From Streblospio benedicti (lineage: Eukaryota > Annelida > Polychaeta > Spionida > Spionidae): 64,000 nt of DNA. Positions 36,601 to 48,948 of the stretch are shown piece by piece. Under the pieces are notes generated by a model. The model was not told the DNA's origin. It searched no databases and saw only the letters and a program-made list of their open reading frames with translations. The stretch lies in NCBI GenBank assembly GCA_019095985.1, contig CM032669.1:34725326-34789325 (forward strand), written 5' to 3'. A program made the translations under genes and the position numbers. How positions within the stretch are numbered: the first letter of the stretch is position 1; each line of letters opens with the position of its first letter.

Positions 36601-39600
36601 AACTTTACATCATCAACTTTACATCATTGCATTTCCACCGGGTACTAGGTGGACTAAAACAACCAATACTATTAAATAGCTGTAGGCATTTCCCACACCG
36701 ATGTCTATGATGAGAGTAGAGCCTACAATTACCTTTTACTTTCAACTTGTCAGTCTTTTCAGTCAACACTTTGAACCTTTCTTGTAAGAGTTGCCGCCGG
36801 AGACTTGGAGGCAGATTGGCATTCATGTTTTGATACCTGAAAATGCATATCCACATAGTAAACACATTATAGGAAATGTGGCCACATGAACTTGTTTAAA
36901 ACAAATTTAACAAATACGCAACTTTTACATAATTATTTGAAAACGTCAAACCATTGCGTTGTTGTGTCCTGAACTGTCCGATTGACTGAATGCTCTGCAG
37001 AAAATCGTCTTGGTTTGGACGACTGTGCGTCAGTTTCAGGCCTCAAATGCTGGAAACTACTAGTGCTCCTGGAAAACATAGCATGTGGTTCCATTGTTGG
37101 CTCTGGTTTGTTGCTAGTATCAAACCCTGATGCTGTTCCTACATTTTCCAGAGACTTCTTGGACCAATTGTCACCTTCTAAATGTTGCGGCAGAGCAGTC
37201 GTGACCCTTGTCTGAAGAGTCTTTTGGGGCGACCTTTCAAGCATCACTGCCGTTTGGGAGAGTCCATTTTGATGACTGGGTCCATTGCCATGCTCTCTGG
37301 ACACAATTAGATCACTGGCAGTGTCGGATGCATCTTCAGACAACTTTTTACTAGAACAAACAAAACAATGTTGAGCATGAAACGTTTGAGAGCTGGTGAT
37401 CGAACTACAGTAGACATAGATTACAAAATGGCTCATATAACATTTATTTCAATCGAGATCAGTGACAGCAAGAAAGCACTGGTCATAACAAATGTTCTTG
37501 TTGCCCCTGAGACAATTTCCAGCACTGGTGACATTGTCAGACTGGAAATATGTACAGTGCAAAATAGATCCCAGTCGATGGACAATGGGATTTTATACAT
37601 GTTAACCCAAAATACTAAAATATTAGTAATATTACACATAATTAGATATTAGTTCCCCTTAAGGCAATGGTAGCCTCCACCTTGTAATAATTCCATGAAT
37701 TCCAGACCTGTACCTGTCAAATGGCACGTTTATCATAGTAGGTAAAGACTTCATTCAATATTCCACTAAAGAAAGCGGGTTTGAATGAAAGCAAGTTGAA
37801 ATAATTGAATCACAAGTACATTGCAGTTCACATATACATACCTAAATACTACAAATGCTTTAGAAATCTTTTGTCGACTGTCACCCGTTCCAATGCTATT
37901 TTGCGAGGTAATAGTGTCGTCTGCATTTCTATCATCTATGGGGACTTTCAACTTTTGCTCAATTTCACTTCTTTCTGAAGCTGAAAATAGTAAATTGTAG
38001 AAATACTTTTTGCGCGCCATGAATTGTGATGTTATTTGGGACAGTCGTATCATTTTTATATACTGCACGATTCTGAATAAGCTACTATCTAACTGCTGGC
38101 GAACTCACCCCCACCACACACAATTTTTTTTTTCAAAATCCGCAAACCACTTTGATTACCCGTAGTTTCAGAAGTTTAGGTTGTCACTTTGAATTGATAT
38201 AGAATCCTTGGTGCCTCTTGGTGCCAACGGATGTCAAATTATATTTAATGCAGTGAAATGCAGAGTTATGCATACTGGGACAAATAACCCTGAACATGGA
38301 TATATTATGAGCAACATTACATTAGAGACTGTTTGACAAGAAAAAGATCTTGGTGTCTTGGTGGATGATAAACTGAAACTGAAACTGATTTACATTTAGA
38401 AGCTCAAGTAAGGACAACAAGATTCTTGGTCTTATTCGAAGATCGTTTGACAGCCTTGACAGCCTTGATAAGGATACCCTCACATGTATATGTAAGACTT
38501 TAGTTCGTCCTCATTTAGAACATTGTAATGCGATAGTATATCCCCAGTACCAAAAACAGGTCAAGCTTCTTGAGTTGGTGCAAAGAGGGGCAACGAAAAA
38601 AGTGCCAGATTTCAAAGATCTGGACTATCAAAAAAGACCCGAGACACTGAAGCTCCCATCACTCGTCTATTGGCGAAAGAAAGGGGACATGATTGAAGTG
38701 CTTAAATACACGCATGGTATCTACAAGGTTCCCACCTCTCCATTTGAGATGGAACGAGGTAGTAGCTAGAGACCACAGTTACAAGATTGCTAAAAAAAGT
38801 GGTGGTGGTTTGTGTGTGTGGGGGGGGGGGGGTTACAAGAGCAACCTACGTCAGAACTTCTTTTCTCATAGACTTGTAAATTCATGGAACAGACTCCCTG
38901 AAGATGAAGTTACGTGCAAATCTTTGAATGGACTCAAAAGCAGTTTAGATAAGCATATGTTTAACCTAAAATATATAACTGTATCTTCCATTTCTCACCA
39001 CAAGCACGACTTTTTAAGATACATAGAGAAAGTGTTTTAAAGGGCACTCCCCTTGATATCAGATGGGGATGCTCTCCCCGAAAATTTTCGATGCGCAATT
39101 TCATAGCGAACTTTCATAAAAAAAAACTATTTCATAGCATTCATAGCTGCCATTCGAACTACACTTCCCTAGCAATCAGTTGAAATCAAATGAGAAAAAA
39201 ATGAACATGGCAAATGAGAAGCCTGGGGTACTTTATAGCTGCTGTCCTAACATAAGTTTTCATAACGGCTGGGCATCACAAAATGCCATTTCATAGCTGC
39301 TGGACAGTGAAAACTAGGGGTATTCATAGCTGCTAGGAAGGGTGAAAAAGGTGGGTCATTTGGGGGGAGTGTACCCGTCGACCCATATATGGATCCCGGG
39401 ATATGGAAGTGCACCCCCCCTCGAGAGACAGGTCAACAGATACAGGTTTCTAATCTATGACAGACCGAAGATGATGTATGTATGTATGTATGTACTATAG
39501 ATTCTTTGGTCAAAAGGACACCAAGGTTGCTATATCCAGTTTGCTTTGACACAGAAGCCAAGGTGCCTATAGGTATTGTTTACCAAGCTCCTTATATACA

Positions 39601-40738
39601 GTGCAGGGTTATTCTTCAAAACCCACCTTAATTCCATATATCTGTTTATCGAATTCGTAAAAATACCATTTATATTTTGAATTAAGTTTAGAATAAATCT
39701 TGGATACTTATCAATATGTACATATTAAAAAAATGAAATGATGCTATGTCACAAAAAAACTTATTACAACAGATTAAATTTCTTTTTGATTGAGTCACAA
39801 TGCGCTCAGCGCCACTGCATATTTGGACAGTCTATATTACACCATACATAACAAGAGAGGACCTCATGGCGTTGTTCAGCATGACGAAGCAAATGTAATA
39901 TCGACAGTTGTAACTGCTATAAATTGATTGAGTTTTTCTCCTGAAATTCATCAAGTTCTTAATTGTAAAGTATACATCGGTTTCAGTAAATATCTTAATT
40001 GCCCATAGATACGTCAACGCCGTGTTCTAACACTGTTGATCTAGTTGTATTGGGTGATCAGGCAATATATCTTACACTTTACAATCATGGTAATTATCTT
40101 GCCAACATACAACATCTACCCGACTAAAAGCTTCTCAAAAAGAGCGTCAATGGGCTGATTTTAGAGTATCTGCGCCTAGATCCATATTTACCATGGCTTT
40201 TCAGAGTTTTATGTACAAATTAGTGCTGAAATAGCGGAGATTGCACCTGAGAGCACACAAAATTTCCAAACCCCCCCCACGAGGGATTATACCCCCGGAC
40301 CACCCTAGCATGTGCATACCTATGAGACATGTACGTGTGACACAGGCATATACACCATGAACCGTTGTTTATTCTCCTGACCCACCCACCCCTTACAAAA
40401 AAAAAAAAAAATGGATTCACTTCCTGACTGAGAATACAAAACGCGAGTGGCATGCTTCATTTAACGAAACTTCTGGGGTGGCATCCTTCTCCAGTGGATG
40501 CCCCAACCCCCACCCAACTTTGATAGGATACACAATTAGCACACACACCCTCCCTCTCAAAATCTTCTGACCGCCCTGACCTCTCAACTAAATGTATAGG
40601 TTTTACATTATAAGTTTCTAACCTTTTCTGCCTGTTTTCACCGGAGTAGAGGTGACGACTGTACTTCTTTTGGGAGGCGAGTTGCCGCCCATATCCTTAT
40701 AATAATCCATGTCGCGTCTGAAGTATGTTGTTAAAAAT
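33641..40738 (-). CDS. Unrecognised 825-aa Ser/Pro- and Lys/Arg-rich protein, eight coding exons
   Basis: Exons: 40738-40623 (ATG at 40710, 5' UTR spliced at a TATTAG acceptor), 37980-37842, 37350-36952, 36836-36733, 35781-35646, 35551-34960, 34863-34523 and 34319-33641 (TAA). Coding length is 2478 nt, exactly 826 codons, and every junction phase matches. The exon-3 donor (GTTTGA) is weak; reading through it stops after WFDVFK. The protein starts MDYYKDMGGNSPPKRSTVV. A helical, charged segment (SLRRQLLQERFKVLTEKTDK, then KDQELKQKFEYLKKQRKLL) lies near residues 210-265. A basic FRRSVRKSLGRSSRR patch follows, then an acidic stretch, and the tail has RRSLGPPIKAWGSHSSSSSG. Many SP/TP sites and basic clusters suggest a nuclear or cytoskeletal phosphoprotein, an inference only. 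No enzyme domain or membrane segment. Confidence 0.75.
38214..39494 (+). mobile_element. CR1/Jockey-type LINE, 5'-truncated
   Basis: Decayed reverse-transcriptase C-terminal coding reads VRPHLEHCNAIVYPQYQKQV, LPSLVYWRKKGDMIEVLKYT, then NFFSHRLVNSWNRLPEDEV, with several stops and frame changes. It ends in an ATGT tandem tail. Flanks TATAGAATCCTTGGT and TATAGATTCTTTGGT look like a target duplication with a few changes. It lies inside another dispersed repeat, in intron 1 of the 825-aa gene, on the opposite strand. Confidence 0.75.
39495..40600. repeat. Dispersed 1-kb repeat, copy A
   Basis: Shares about 1 kb with 56630-57625; its first 55 bp (38160-38213) are split off by the LINE. Shared blocks include TTTTTGATTGAGTCACAATG and AAAACCCACC. 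It carries a stretch of about 230 bp (39815-40045), absent from copy B, that resembles 19180-19470. No coding function recognised. Confidence 0.7.
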
Positions 40739-43231
40739 CTAATACAAAACAGTACACTATTTTTTATGCAACGTAGTTAGCCCTTGTCTTTTGCTTTGCC
40801 TCATAAAATCAATATTTGATTAGTCCGAAATACTTCAGTATGTTATACCATATAGCACAAAGGATTTTTAATGGATGGATCTACGCTAGTCCTTGCGTGT
40901 TAACTGTTCAAAGTACGGTTTAACACGAGAGCCTCGGAGAGGCTAAGAGCCATTTAATCACACAAAAAGTCATAATCCAAGTAGTCGTGAAAGCCAAACG
41001 ACTTATTTAAGCGTATGCATGAATAATTTATTTGTTAGGACTTGAAAACATTAGCGTGCAGAGTCCATTGTTTATTTGACTGTTTCAAAAACAATTCTTT
41101 GTGGTATTAGCTTTGGATCCTGCTATGGTGGTATTGTACGTTTGTTGGCATAATCTATAAGTGTAATCTCTACAATGTTAAGAGAGCGCAAAGTGGTGTT
41201 TATAGAATACTGGGTCAATATGGTGTTCACCTATTTCAACAGATTATATGATCCTGGGGACTTGTATAACGTGTGCTGTGATAGGTACATATAATATGAG
41301 TAGTTATTCCGATCCATCGGCTCTATTGAGTTGGACATTAATATTTGGTCATTGTCAACTAGATAATAGAATAATAATTAATGCATTCTAACTACCAGTA
41401 GACTTATCAATATTTTTAACCATTATATATTCAAGCATAGACATAGTTGCTGCATTCCGTTTTGAAAATCAGTATTATCATGGTCTCCATCTTTGGACAG
41501 AGGAGCTTAAAATGTATTACGGTAAGAAAAGAATCATTGGTCACATACGTGAAAGACATACCATTGTCGACAAACTCCTAACATGTATTAAAAATATATT
41601 ATATTCAGGCCTTCTCATTCATATAGTATAGAGAAAACTCAATTTCTTCAAATGAGTATTGAACGTCCCCATCGCCTGCCGTATCTTAGTGCGAGATGGA
41701 GTTAATTGGAATGACAGTAAAAACATTAGGGATAAATTGAATGATAATTAGCACTAGTACACAATTGTCACAAGAATTAGCTTCAAGAAATCAAATACAT
41801 CCCCCCTTTTTAGTTTTAGTGATTTGTATCATGTTGATACTCCCATCCCGCTCTCAGACAATGGCTTATATGTACGAATTGATATACGCAAACGACGAGA
41901 ATGTACCGTAGGCACGTACCGTGTGCACCCAAGCAGAACGTAGCCAAAATCATTTCAGTTGTATGAATGTAGCCAAAGACCGTGAATGGTCGATATAGTA
42001 ATCACACATACTGTTTGAACTATGGCTCAATGATATTTACTCACAGCGAAATTGACGCGTGGAGTGTGAAAAGACTGTCACGGACACTAATGTAACCTGG
42101 ACTGACATGTGTGGACTTGGTCCTTGCTAGATTGGATCGAGAATCATGACACCTTTTATGGCTATAAGCTCAATGTTGATTCCGTTTTTTTTTAATGTGC
42201 AGTGGAGGCCGTTTTGTGTGAAAACCTTCAGAATCGAAAAGTGTCCTCATCTATATGGAAGACAGGTGTTCTTACATGAGGGTCATACTTTCTAGCTATA
42301 CGGAAAAGTCGAAGGCTATGCAAAAAGTGTAACATAATAGCCAATGAAGACCACTTTTCTTACTTGCAGGTCTTGGAAGGTACCCGAAGAAATACGACAC
42401 AAACATTAATGTAGATATAGGAAGACACCCACCCCTGAGGTCAAAACTTCAAAACAAGAGGCCACATTTTTATATGAGGCCAAAATATTGATGTTGAGAC
42501 TGAGAGCAGTAGCGTCTTTAGCTTCTAAACTATCATCTCTACCAGTTTAAACTTACCGGCAGGCGAAATATAATGTGCTATATGATTGCCTGTGTTCCTG
42601 TACTATTTGATGATGTGCTCGCAGTTCAAGTTGATTTAATAGCTCTCTAGCCGATTATTTCATAAGAAAATATTATCACACTTGACAGAGAAATGTCAAG
42701 ATAACATTTGAACCTCCATACTGAGTAGCAGATTTTCACTTCTCCGTTTATCTGCTAACGATTTTGCAACAATTAACTCTCCGAAAGCATAACAGAATAG
42801 AATGCCACCCAGTCTGTAGCCTCGAACACGTGATTCTCCTCCACTTGCCACTGCGAGCTCTAAGCTATTGAGGCTACCCACTTTGACTAGCTTTTTGCAG
42901 AGATAACAGATTTATTTTAGAAAGCTGAAAAAGGTTCACCAATAGTTTTGCACAAACACTCAAAAGTATACAAGTGAGATTAACGGTGACTGGTTAATTC
43001 TTATTTCTTCTCCTCGAGACGTTTCTAGTGTGTAAAAAAGAAGAGATGTGTGTCACTGGGTTAAACGCCACTTAACCAGCACCATCTGCAATGTAAGTAT
43101 ATGTATTCTTGCCAAGTTACCCATATTAGAAGTAGCTAACAGTCTACAGTCGTTGATTCACAAAATTATTGCAGATAAACTTGTAACTTCATACAGCGGT
43201 TTGTTATTCTACCACTGCGTCTTGGTATATG
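40739..43231. other. Non-coding, no gene seen
   Basis: Should contain the 5' flank and upstream non-coding exon of the 825-aa gene. No convincing exon or repeat otherwise. Confidence 0.4.
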
Positions 43232-43703
43232 GGGATCGTTCACAAATGACGTCACCTTATTTTTGGCCTTTTCCAGCCCCTCCCCCTCTTGTCACCTTTC
43301 GCCATCTTTGCAGCACCCACTCTTGATAAGGGACGTCATCTTTGCCTTAACCCCCCCACCCCCGTGACATGATTTTGCGATGACATTTATATTGATTCAA
43401 CTGTGCCGTTATATACATACATTTGAATATATGTGTCCATAATTTAGACATAATCTTACAAATGTATTTAGGACATAAAGCAAACATGGCAACGTGATTT
43501 CAACTAGTAGATATATCACAACTCACTTAACATGTCAGAATTTTAAGTAAGTTCAAATACTATTAAATAACTAAAACTTTTTTCAAAGGGTGACATCACC
43601 CAAGTGCTAGACCCTTCCCCCTGTCATCTCTCGTCATCTTTCGCTACCCCCCCCCCACCCCCACCCCACCCCCCACCGGGTGACGTCATATGTGAACGAT
43701 CCC
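43232..43703. mobile_element. 472-bp inverted-repeat element, ATG target
   Basis: A 25-bp inverted end beginning GGGATCGTTCACA and reaching TGACGTCACC, with one mismatch, is flanked by ATG on both sides (43229-43231 and 43704-43706). The interior is C-rich on + near both ends. The 3-bp target and GGG ends fit a Harbinger-like MITE. Confidence 0.8.
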
Positions 43704-45779
43704 ATGGACCCTTTAGAAAATAAGATCAACACTGCTCAAAGTGCCAGATTTTATGGACATCATTACATGAAGAACAGGTTTTCAGATAATGGCAATAGAA
43801 AATCAAGCAACTGACAACATGCTATTGTTTCAAATTTGCAGATTTCATAGTGTTTATGGTTCATTTCAACGGATGATTTCAACAAAGCGAATGTAGAGTT
43901 CTTTGAGTTAGTAGGAGGTCATGGTGCGACTGTATACAATCTACATTTATACAGCTTCCAGACATTGCCAGTGGAAGCTGCTCGTCAAAAGTATAAATTG
44001 GCTGATTTCAATTAGATAAGAGACACAAGTTTACAAAGACGTGCGAAGTGGCATGTTCCAGGGAGAGCACTTCACCAAGTGTGTGCCGTGAAGAAAAAAG
44101 AACTTAGAAAGAAAGCAACAACAAAAAAGTAGAGTGAAAGAGTCTTTTTTTAAAAGAAAAACAACAACAAAAGTTTGTAAGTTGATAATACACACAGTGT
44201 CCTGATACAATAGCAATAGAATGTTTCGACACCCGAGGCCTTATGGGTTACACGTGTTCACACTGATAAGTAGGTGTGTTGAGCAAATTCATTTAGTGTA
44301 GTCTGTTCAGCATGGTATACATATGTTGCGCACGGCAGGTGATTATATATTATCCCACAAATGAGATAAATAGGGGGCTATATCATTTTAGCATTAATTT
44401 TGCTTAATAAACTACACATTCTATCACTGTATTTAAAATGGTGTTAGAATGGTCTGGATTTCAGAATTTGCGTAGTGCCATAATGCCATCATATCTATTT
44501 TAATTTGAGATCTATTAAAATGTGTAAAAATATGTTCATAGTAGGGCCCATTACGGGTTATTAGCTCTACTATGTAATTAATACATGATGGCACTGCAGA
44601 CTCCGACACCAAAGCAAGCGACTAGACTGAGACACTTTCCCAACGCCAATACATCTTTTCCTTAATCTCTAGCCCGGCAAGCGGCAGCATCTAGCTGGAT
44701 TTTAGCCTAGTTTTTTGTGGCATCTGGCGACTGGTGGACTCTGCAGCAGTTGTAATTATCGGGCCAAAAAGTGATCCTTTTTAAACATTTCAATAAGGGT
44801 TAATAAATCAAGATGGTTTTTGCAGCTAAACGCATCTACAACTGTGAAAAAGTGGGTTATCCGGTGCCAATTCGTTTACATCTGCTACAGTGCGCATGGA
44901 CCAGAAAGATGCTACATTTCCTCCATTCAATACATGTGCGACTTCACCGCAAACTGATAGCGAATTTGGCCCAAAAGCACACATTTATTGCTTATTGAAG
45001 ATTGTAGATAGAGTAAGGATATGCGATTCCTGGACGCTGCCCGTGCTTGTAAGTCCGTATTTTTGTTTAAGGATATTATTTGAAAATCATAAGGATACTT
45101 TAAAAATACCAGAGGCTATGAGGTAATGTCTTCACAGGCGACTTGGAATCATAAGTGTAATGGCATATTTTAGATTCTATATACTTAGTTCAAAACTTAG
45201 CACACATTTCTGGAAGGATATGGTTATTTAGAAAATTCATATTCATATTCATAAAAAATTGTCATGTTATTATTGTGAAATAAGCTATAATTTCGGTTAC
45301 AATTATTTATCTTGAAAGTTCATCTACTGAATGTTTTAGTACTCATTAAAATGGTGTTCGTAAAGAGAATGTTACAAACTGTCATTCGGTCACTTTGTTT
45401 TGAAGATGACATGATGACCACCATCACCACGATGCCAATGACTTAGTCCAGTCACGACTTGACCACCTGTTACACAAAAAAGGTAAGTAACAGAAGTATA
45501 TTGAATTGATTAACGTATGTGAACATGGAAATTGATGTTTTCACATCGTGGTAGCCACTAGATGATAGTATGACTGTGCCTTTGGATTGAATTATAAGCT
45601 CAAAATAAACGAAGATGGCCATTTGCGGCTATTCCATAGGATCAAACACAATTGACTTGTGTAAACTACAGATAGCGATAGACTTAACGTGTATCGTAGT
45701 ATATCTCGGGCTTGTTATTCAATTCCCGAAGACCGACGATGTACGTACATTTGAGCATTGACTGAGCTTCGTTTTATTC

Positions 45780-45870
45780 AACCGCAACTTACCAAGTCTT
45801 GCACGGGACTCGAATCCACGACCCTGTGGCCAGGAGTCAAAGCCCTTCCATGCACAATCATTCAATCATT
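45780..45870 (-). repeat. tRNA-derived SINE head
   Basis: On minus, TGTGCATGGAAGGGC (box A-like, 45856-45842) and GTGGATTCGAGTCCCGTGC (box B, 45819-45801) lie at tRNA-like spacing. The box B is close to consensus. The body beyond box B is not tRNA-like, so a SINE is likelier than a working tRNA gene. Confidence 0.55.
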
Positions 45871-46011
45871 GGGCAGGATAACTGAAGTAGGACCTTTTTC
45901 TTGTAGGCATTATATAACTTCCATATTTGGATTCGATTATGATTAAGCAACTTTTGCTGTCAATATATAGTGCAAATAATAATTTTGTTAAGAACAGGCT
46001 TTAATGTACAC

Positions 46012-46117
46012 GTACATAATCTAACTTGTTACAAATATGTACATAATTTAACTTGTTACAAACATGTGCACAATTTAACTTGTTACAAACATGTACATAA
46101 TTTAACTTGTTACAAAT
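46012..46117. repeat. 27-bp tandem repeat, four units
   Basis: Units near GTACATAATTTAACTTGTTA plus CAAACAT. Because 27 is a multiple of three, all units read as one repeated peptide, which looks incidental. Confidence 0.9.
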
Positions 46118-47569
46118 GTATCTTCCACGAGACCGACATCTATCAACGCAAGCAATGATCATTCACCACTAGCGTGATAAACGCAACCTCTTGACAAAAG
46201 AAGCTGTTAATCTTTTACTGACTTAACACATTTTTTCTAGATGCATTTTCGATCAGTTGATGAGTGATATGCATTATGCAGACGAGATTATTCGAAGATT
46301 GATAAATATTGGTGTAATTGTACTTGGTCTGTAGTCTTTCGACTACATGTACTAACAACTTCAGCATTTACACCAGATCATTGGCACATATGTGTTACTG
46401 AAACTTGCTTGTATTTATTCGTTGATGTAGTGTGGTAAACATTTCGGTGCAATGGGGGTCCAAAGACAAGTAATTGATTTACGCAGTTCCATAAAAAATG
46501 AGGGGTGGGGGTGGGGGTGGGGTATATAACCGTATATTAGAAAGAGTTAGCTCAACAATCACTGTTACGATCGGCCACACACTAAATTTAGAATTCAATC
46601 AAAAATTGAAAGCAAGATTTCACCGACTATGCCAGTCGAAATGTTCTCTATTTGATGAATGACGGTCAACTGAGTTAGTTTGATACAATAGCGAATTAAT
46701 ACGCCAGTCAAGGATGTACATATGCGTATTGTAAATTATGTGATATTCTGATTTAAAATGTGTCATATATTACCACGAGACGCTTAGATCAGCGCTGTAA
46801 TAGTTTTATAAGTGTGTTTTATTTCTGTTAAAAGCGTAAAATACGTTAATTCTATGATGCATCATCGCATGACTAAAATTAGCATGATCAGTTGATGTAA
46901 ATAAAACATCCATCATCATGTTGCAAGTTTTATAGGAACTGTAAGTAGTGCTACTGCCAATATGTTATCATAATACATACATCTATTTGGGACCAGTGAC
47001 ACATCCTTAACGTTTTGGAGATCCCTACTTATGAAATATATGCACGTGTGCTGTTCTTATGATTTGTGTATGTTAAATAAATAGTATAGCCATATCGCCA
47101 GATTGTAAATGGTGTACAATACGGTGCAACCTCGGTCCATGTTTATTTATTTGGCACTGCACATACACTGATTTTCGATAACTTAACATTGTTTGATGAA
47201 CCAGAAACATACAAGGCTAGTGAACTATTGTCGAGGATTCACTACTTCATTTACAGTAGCCACCTCTCAAAAAGTAAACTCGGTATATATGACAGGTTTC
47301 ACAACACAAGGACTGAGACAACGAGTCAATAGATGTTCATGATTGACAACGTGTAGGTATTGACAGCCACCCCGAGACGTGGATGAGCTTGTCATACAGA
47401 TAAGGATAGGATAGGTAGAGTTGGGAGTCCATTTCTATAATTGATGTTTTTTTACCCCTGTAGTGGTGCACCACAATATTACGCAGCCATGGTTCAATGT
47501 CACAGTGTATATGGTGACGATTCACTGAATGACAAATTAATGGCTCTTGGAAAGGGGGGGGTTATAACG

Positions 47570-47725
47570 AAATGGAATATGGGCAAAAAAGCCGAAAGAA
47601 AGAGGGATGTGGGGAAAATAGCCAAATAAAAGACGGATGTGGGATTTCAAGGAAGTGGGATGTGGGGAAAAGGCCTTAACAATTATGAGATGAGGGGAAA
47701 AGGCCAGAAAATTAGATATGTGAGA
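47570..47725. repeat. G-rich minisatellite
   Basis: Irregular units of about 25-35 bp around GGGATGTGGGGAAAAGGCC, ending in a C-run just before the two-pass membrane gene. Confidence 0.75.
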
Positions 47726-47812
47726 TTTTTTACCCCCCCCCCCATCGCCACACACACGCACGTACTTCAGTACTTACATGCACTACCCCTTGCCAGCCCA
47801 GCACCCGTCCTC

Positions 47813-48948
47813 ATGCCGTCCCCCGTGTCCGAGGCACTACCGTCCCGGCTCGGCGCCGCCGGCCTCTTCTGCTGCGCCGTGTGTCTGTTCCTGCTGGGCG
47901 TGCTCGTCACTCTCATGGGCATCGCCTTGTCCGCCGTGGGCTTCTCCTCGCTCCACACACAGCCAGCTGCCAGCAGCCAGCACCCCGTGGGGGCAGGCTT
48001 CTCAGTGACCATGTAAGTCAATACTACTCAACACCTAACCTAGTCGTATGGCCAGGTTTCTCTGTAGTTTCTCCATGCAAGTATTGCCACCCAGTATAAG
48101 CCACGTTTTATTAAACATAGCAGTCAACCATGTCCTACTGGTTCCCTCCTGTTATCACCCGTTTCCACAGTTGTCTGTCACCCGCTTCTACCAGTTATGA
48201 CCCGTTTCCACCTGTTTCCACCAACTTGCACACGTTCCCATCAGTTATCACCCATGTCCACCAGTTATAACCATTTTGTGCCTTTTGTTTCCTGCAGCCT
48301 GCTGCAAGTGCTTGGTCCTCTGCTCCTCACTGTCGGGATCGGGCTATTCTGCTCAGCCATCTGGATGTGCGTGCTCGTCAGAAAGCACACGCACCCTCTA
48401 CTGGAGGAGGAACAGGTAGTTTGTGGTCTATATCATCACACTAATACAAACACATGCAATTGACAAGAATTTACAAAAATATACTTTTTTGGATATCACA
48501 AGTGAACAATTATGATAAACAGTTGCAATTCTGGTTTAGTTGTTCAGTCTGGACATGAGAGCACACAGAATTTCATTTTTCTGTGGTGGGATTTTGTCAC
48601 TGGACCCCTTTAACCCTCATCCCTCGGTAGACTTCTAGATGCAACGCTGGATGACTTATAAGCGTGGACCCTAAAATGACATGAGCTATGGAGTAACCGT
48701 TAACATTTATATAGTCCTAACCTGACTTGGACTCATAACGCTAAGAACTTATAATGTATATCTTCCCAAGTCAAATAATATCAAAATCATTTCAAATGTA
48801 TATTATCTTTATGTTGTAGTACGAGGAAGGCTGTGTAGCAGATTCTTATGGCGAACACACAGTATTGCCAGAAGACAATATGTATGGAATGGATGATAGA
48901 AACATCATAGTGGACCCATCTCAGTATGGACCTATTGTGAAACACTAG
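47813..48948 (+). CDS. Small two-pass membrane protein, three exons
   Basis: Exons 47813-48012, 48298-48415 and 48820-48948 (TAG) join in phases 2 and 0 (donors GTAAGT and GTAGTT; acceptors CTGCAG and TTGTAG), giving about 148 residues. The start MPSPVSEALPSRLGAAGLFC is the first ATG before a hydrophobic stretch, but the frame is open further upstream, so a longer N-terminus is possible. Membrane segments lie at about residues 17-43 (FLLGVLVTLMGIALSAVGF) and 67-93 (LLQVLGPLLLTVGIGLFCSA), separated by a short polar loop and followed by VRKHTHPLLEEEQ and an acidic tail. Exon 1 is unusually GC-rich. Not a claudin by motif, and no family recognised. AATAAA at 49665 could end the transcript. Confidence 0.7.

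Larger units (their letters stand above)
43704..47569. other. Non-coding, no gene seen
   Basis: AT-rich. Apart from the tRNA-like element and the 27-bp tandem repeat listed separately, nothing beyond a G-rich run near 46500 was recognised. Confidence 0.45.

Noticed and set aside
45801-45856. Working tRNA gene
   Set aside because: Boxes A and B are present, but acceptor-stem pairing and a proper anticodon arm are not evident; a SINE head fits better.
45970-46158. Repeat peptide VHNLTCYKY x4
   Set aside because: A 27-bp non-coding tandem repeat that happens to keep frame.
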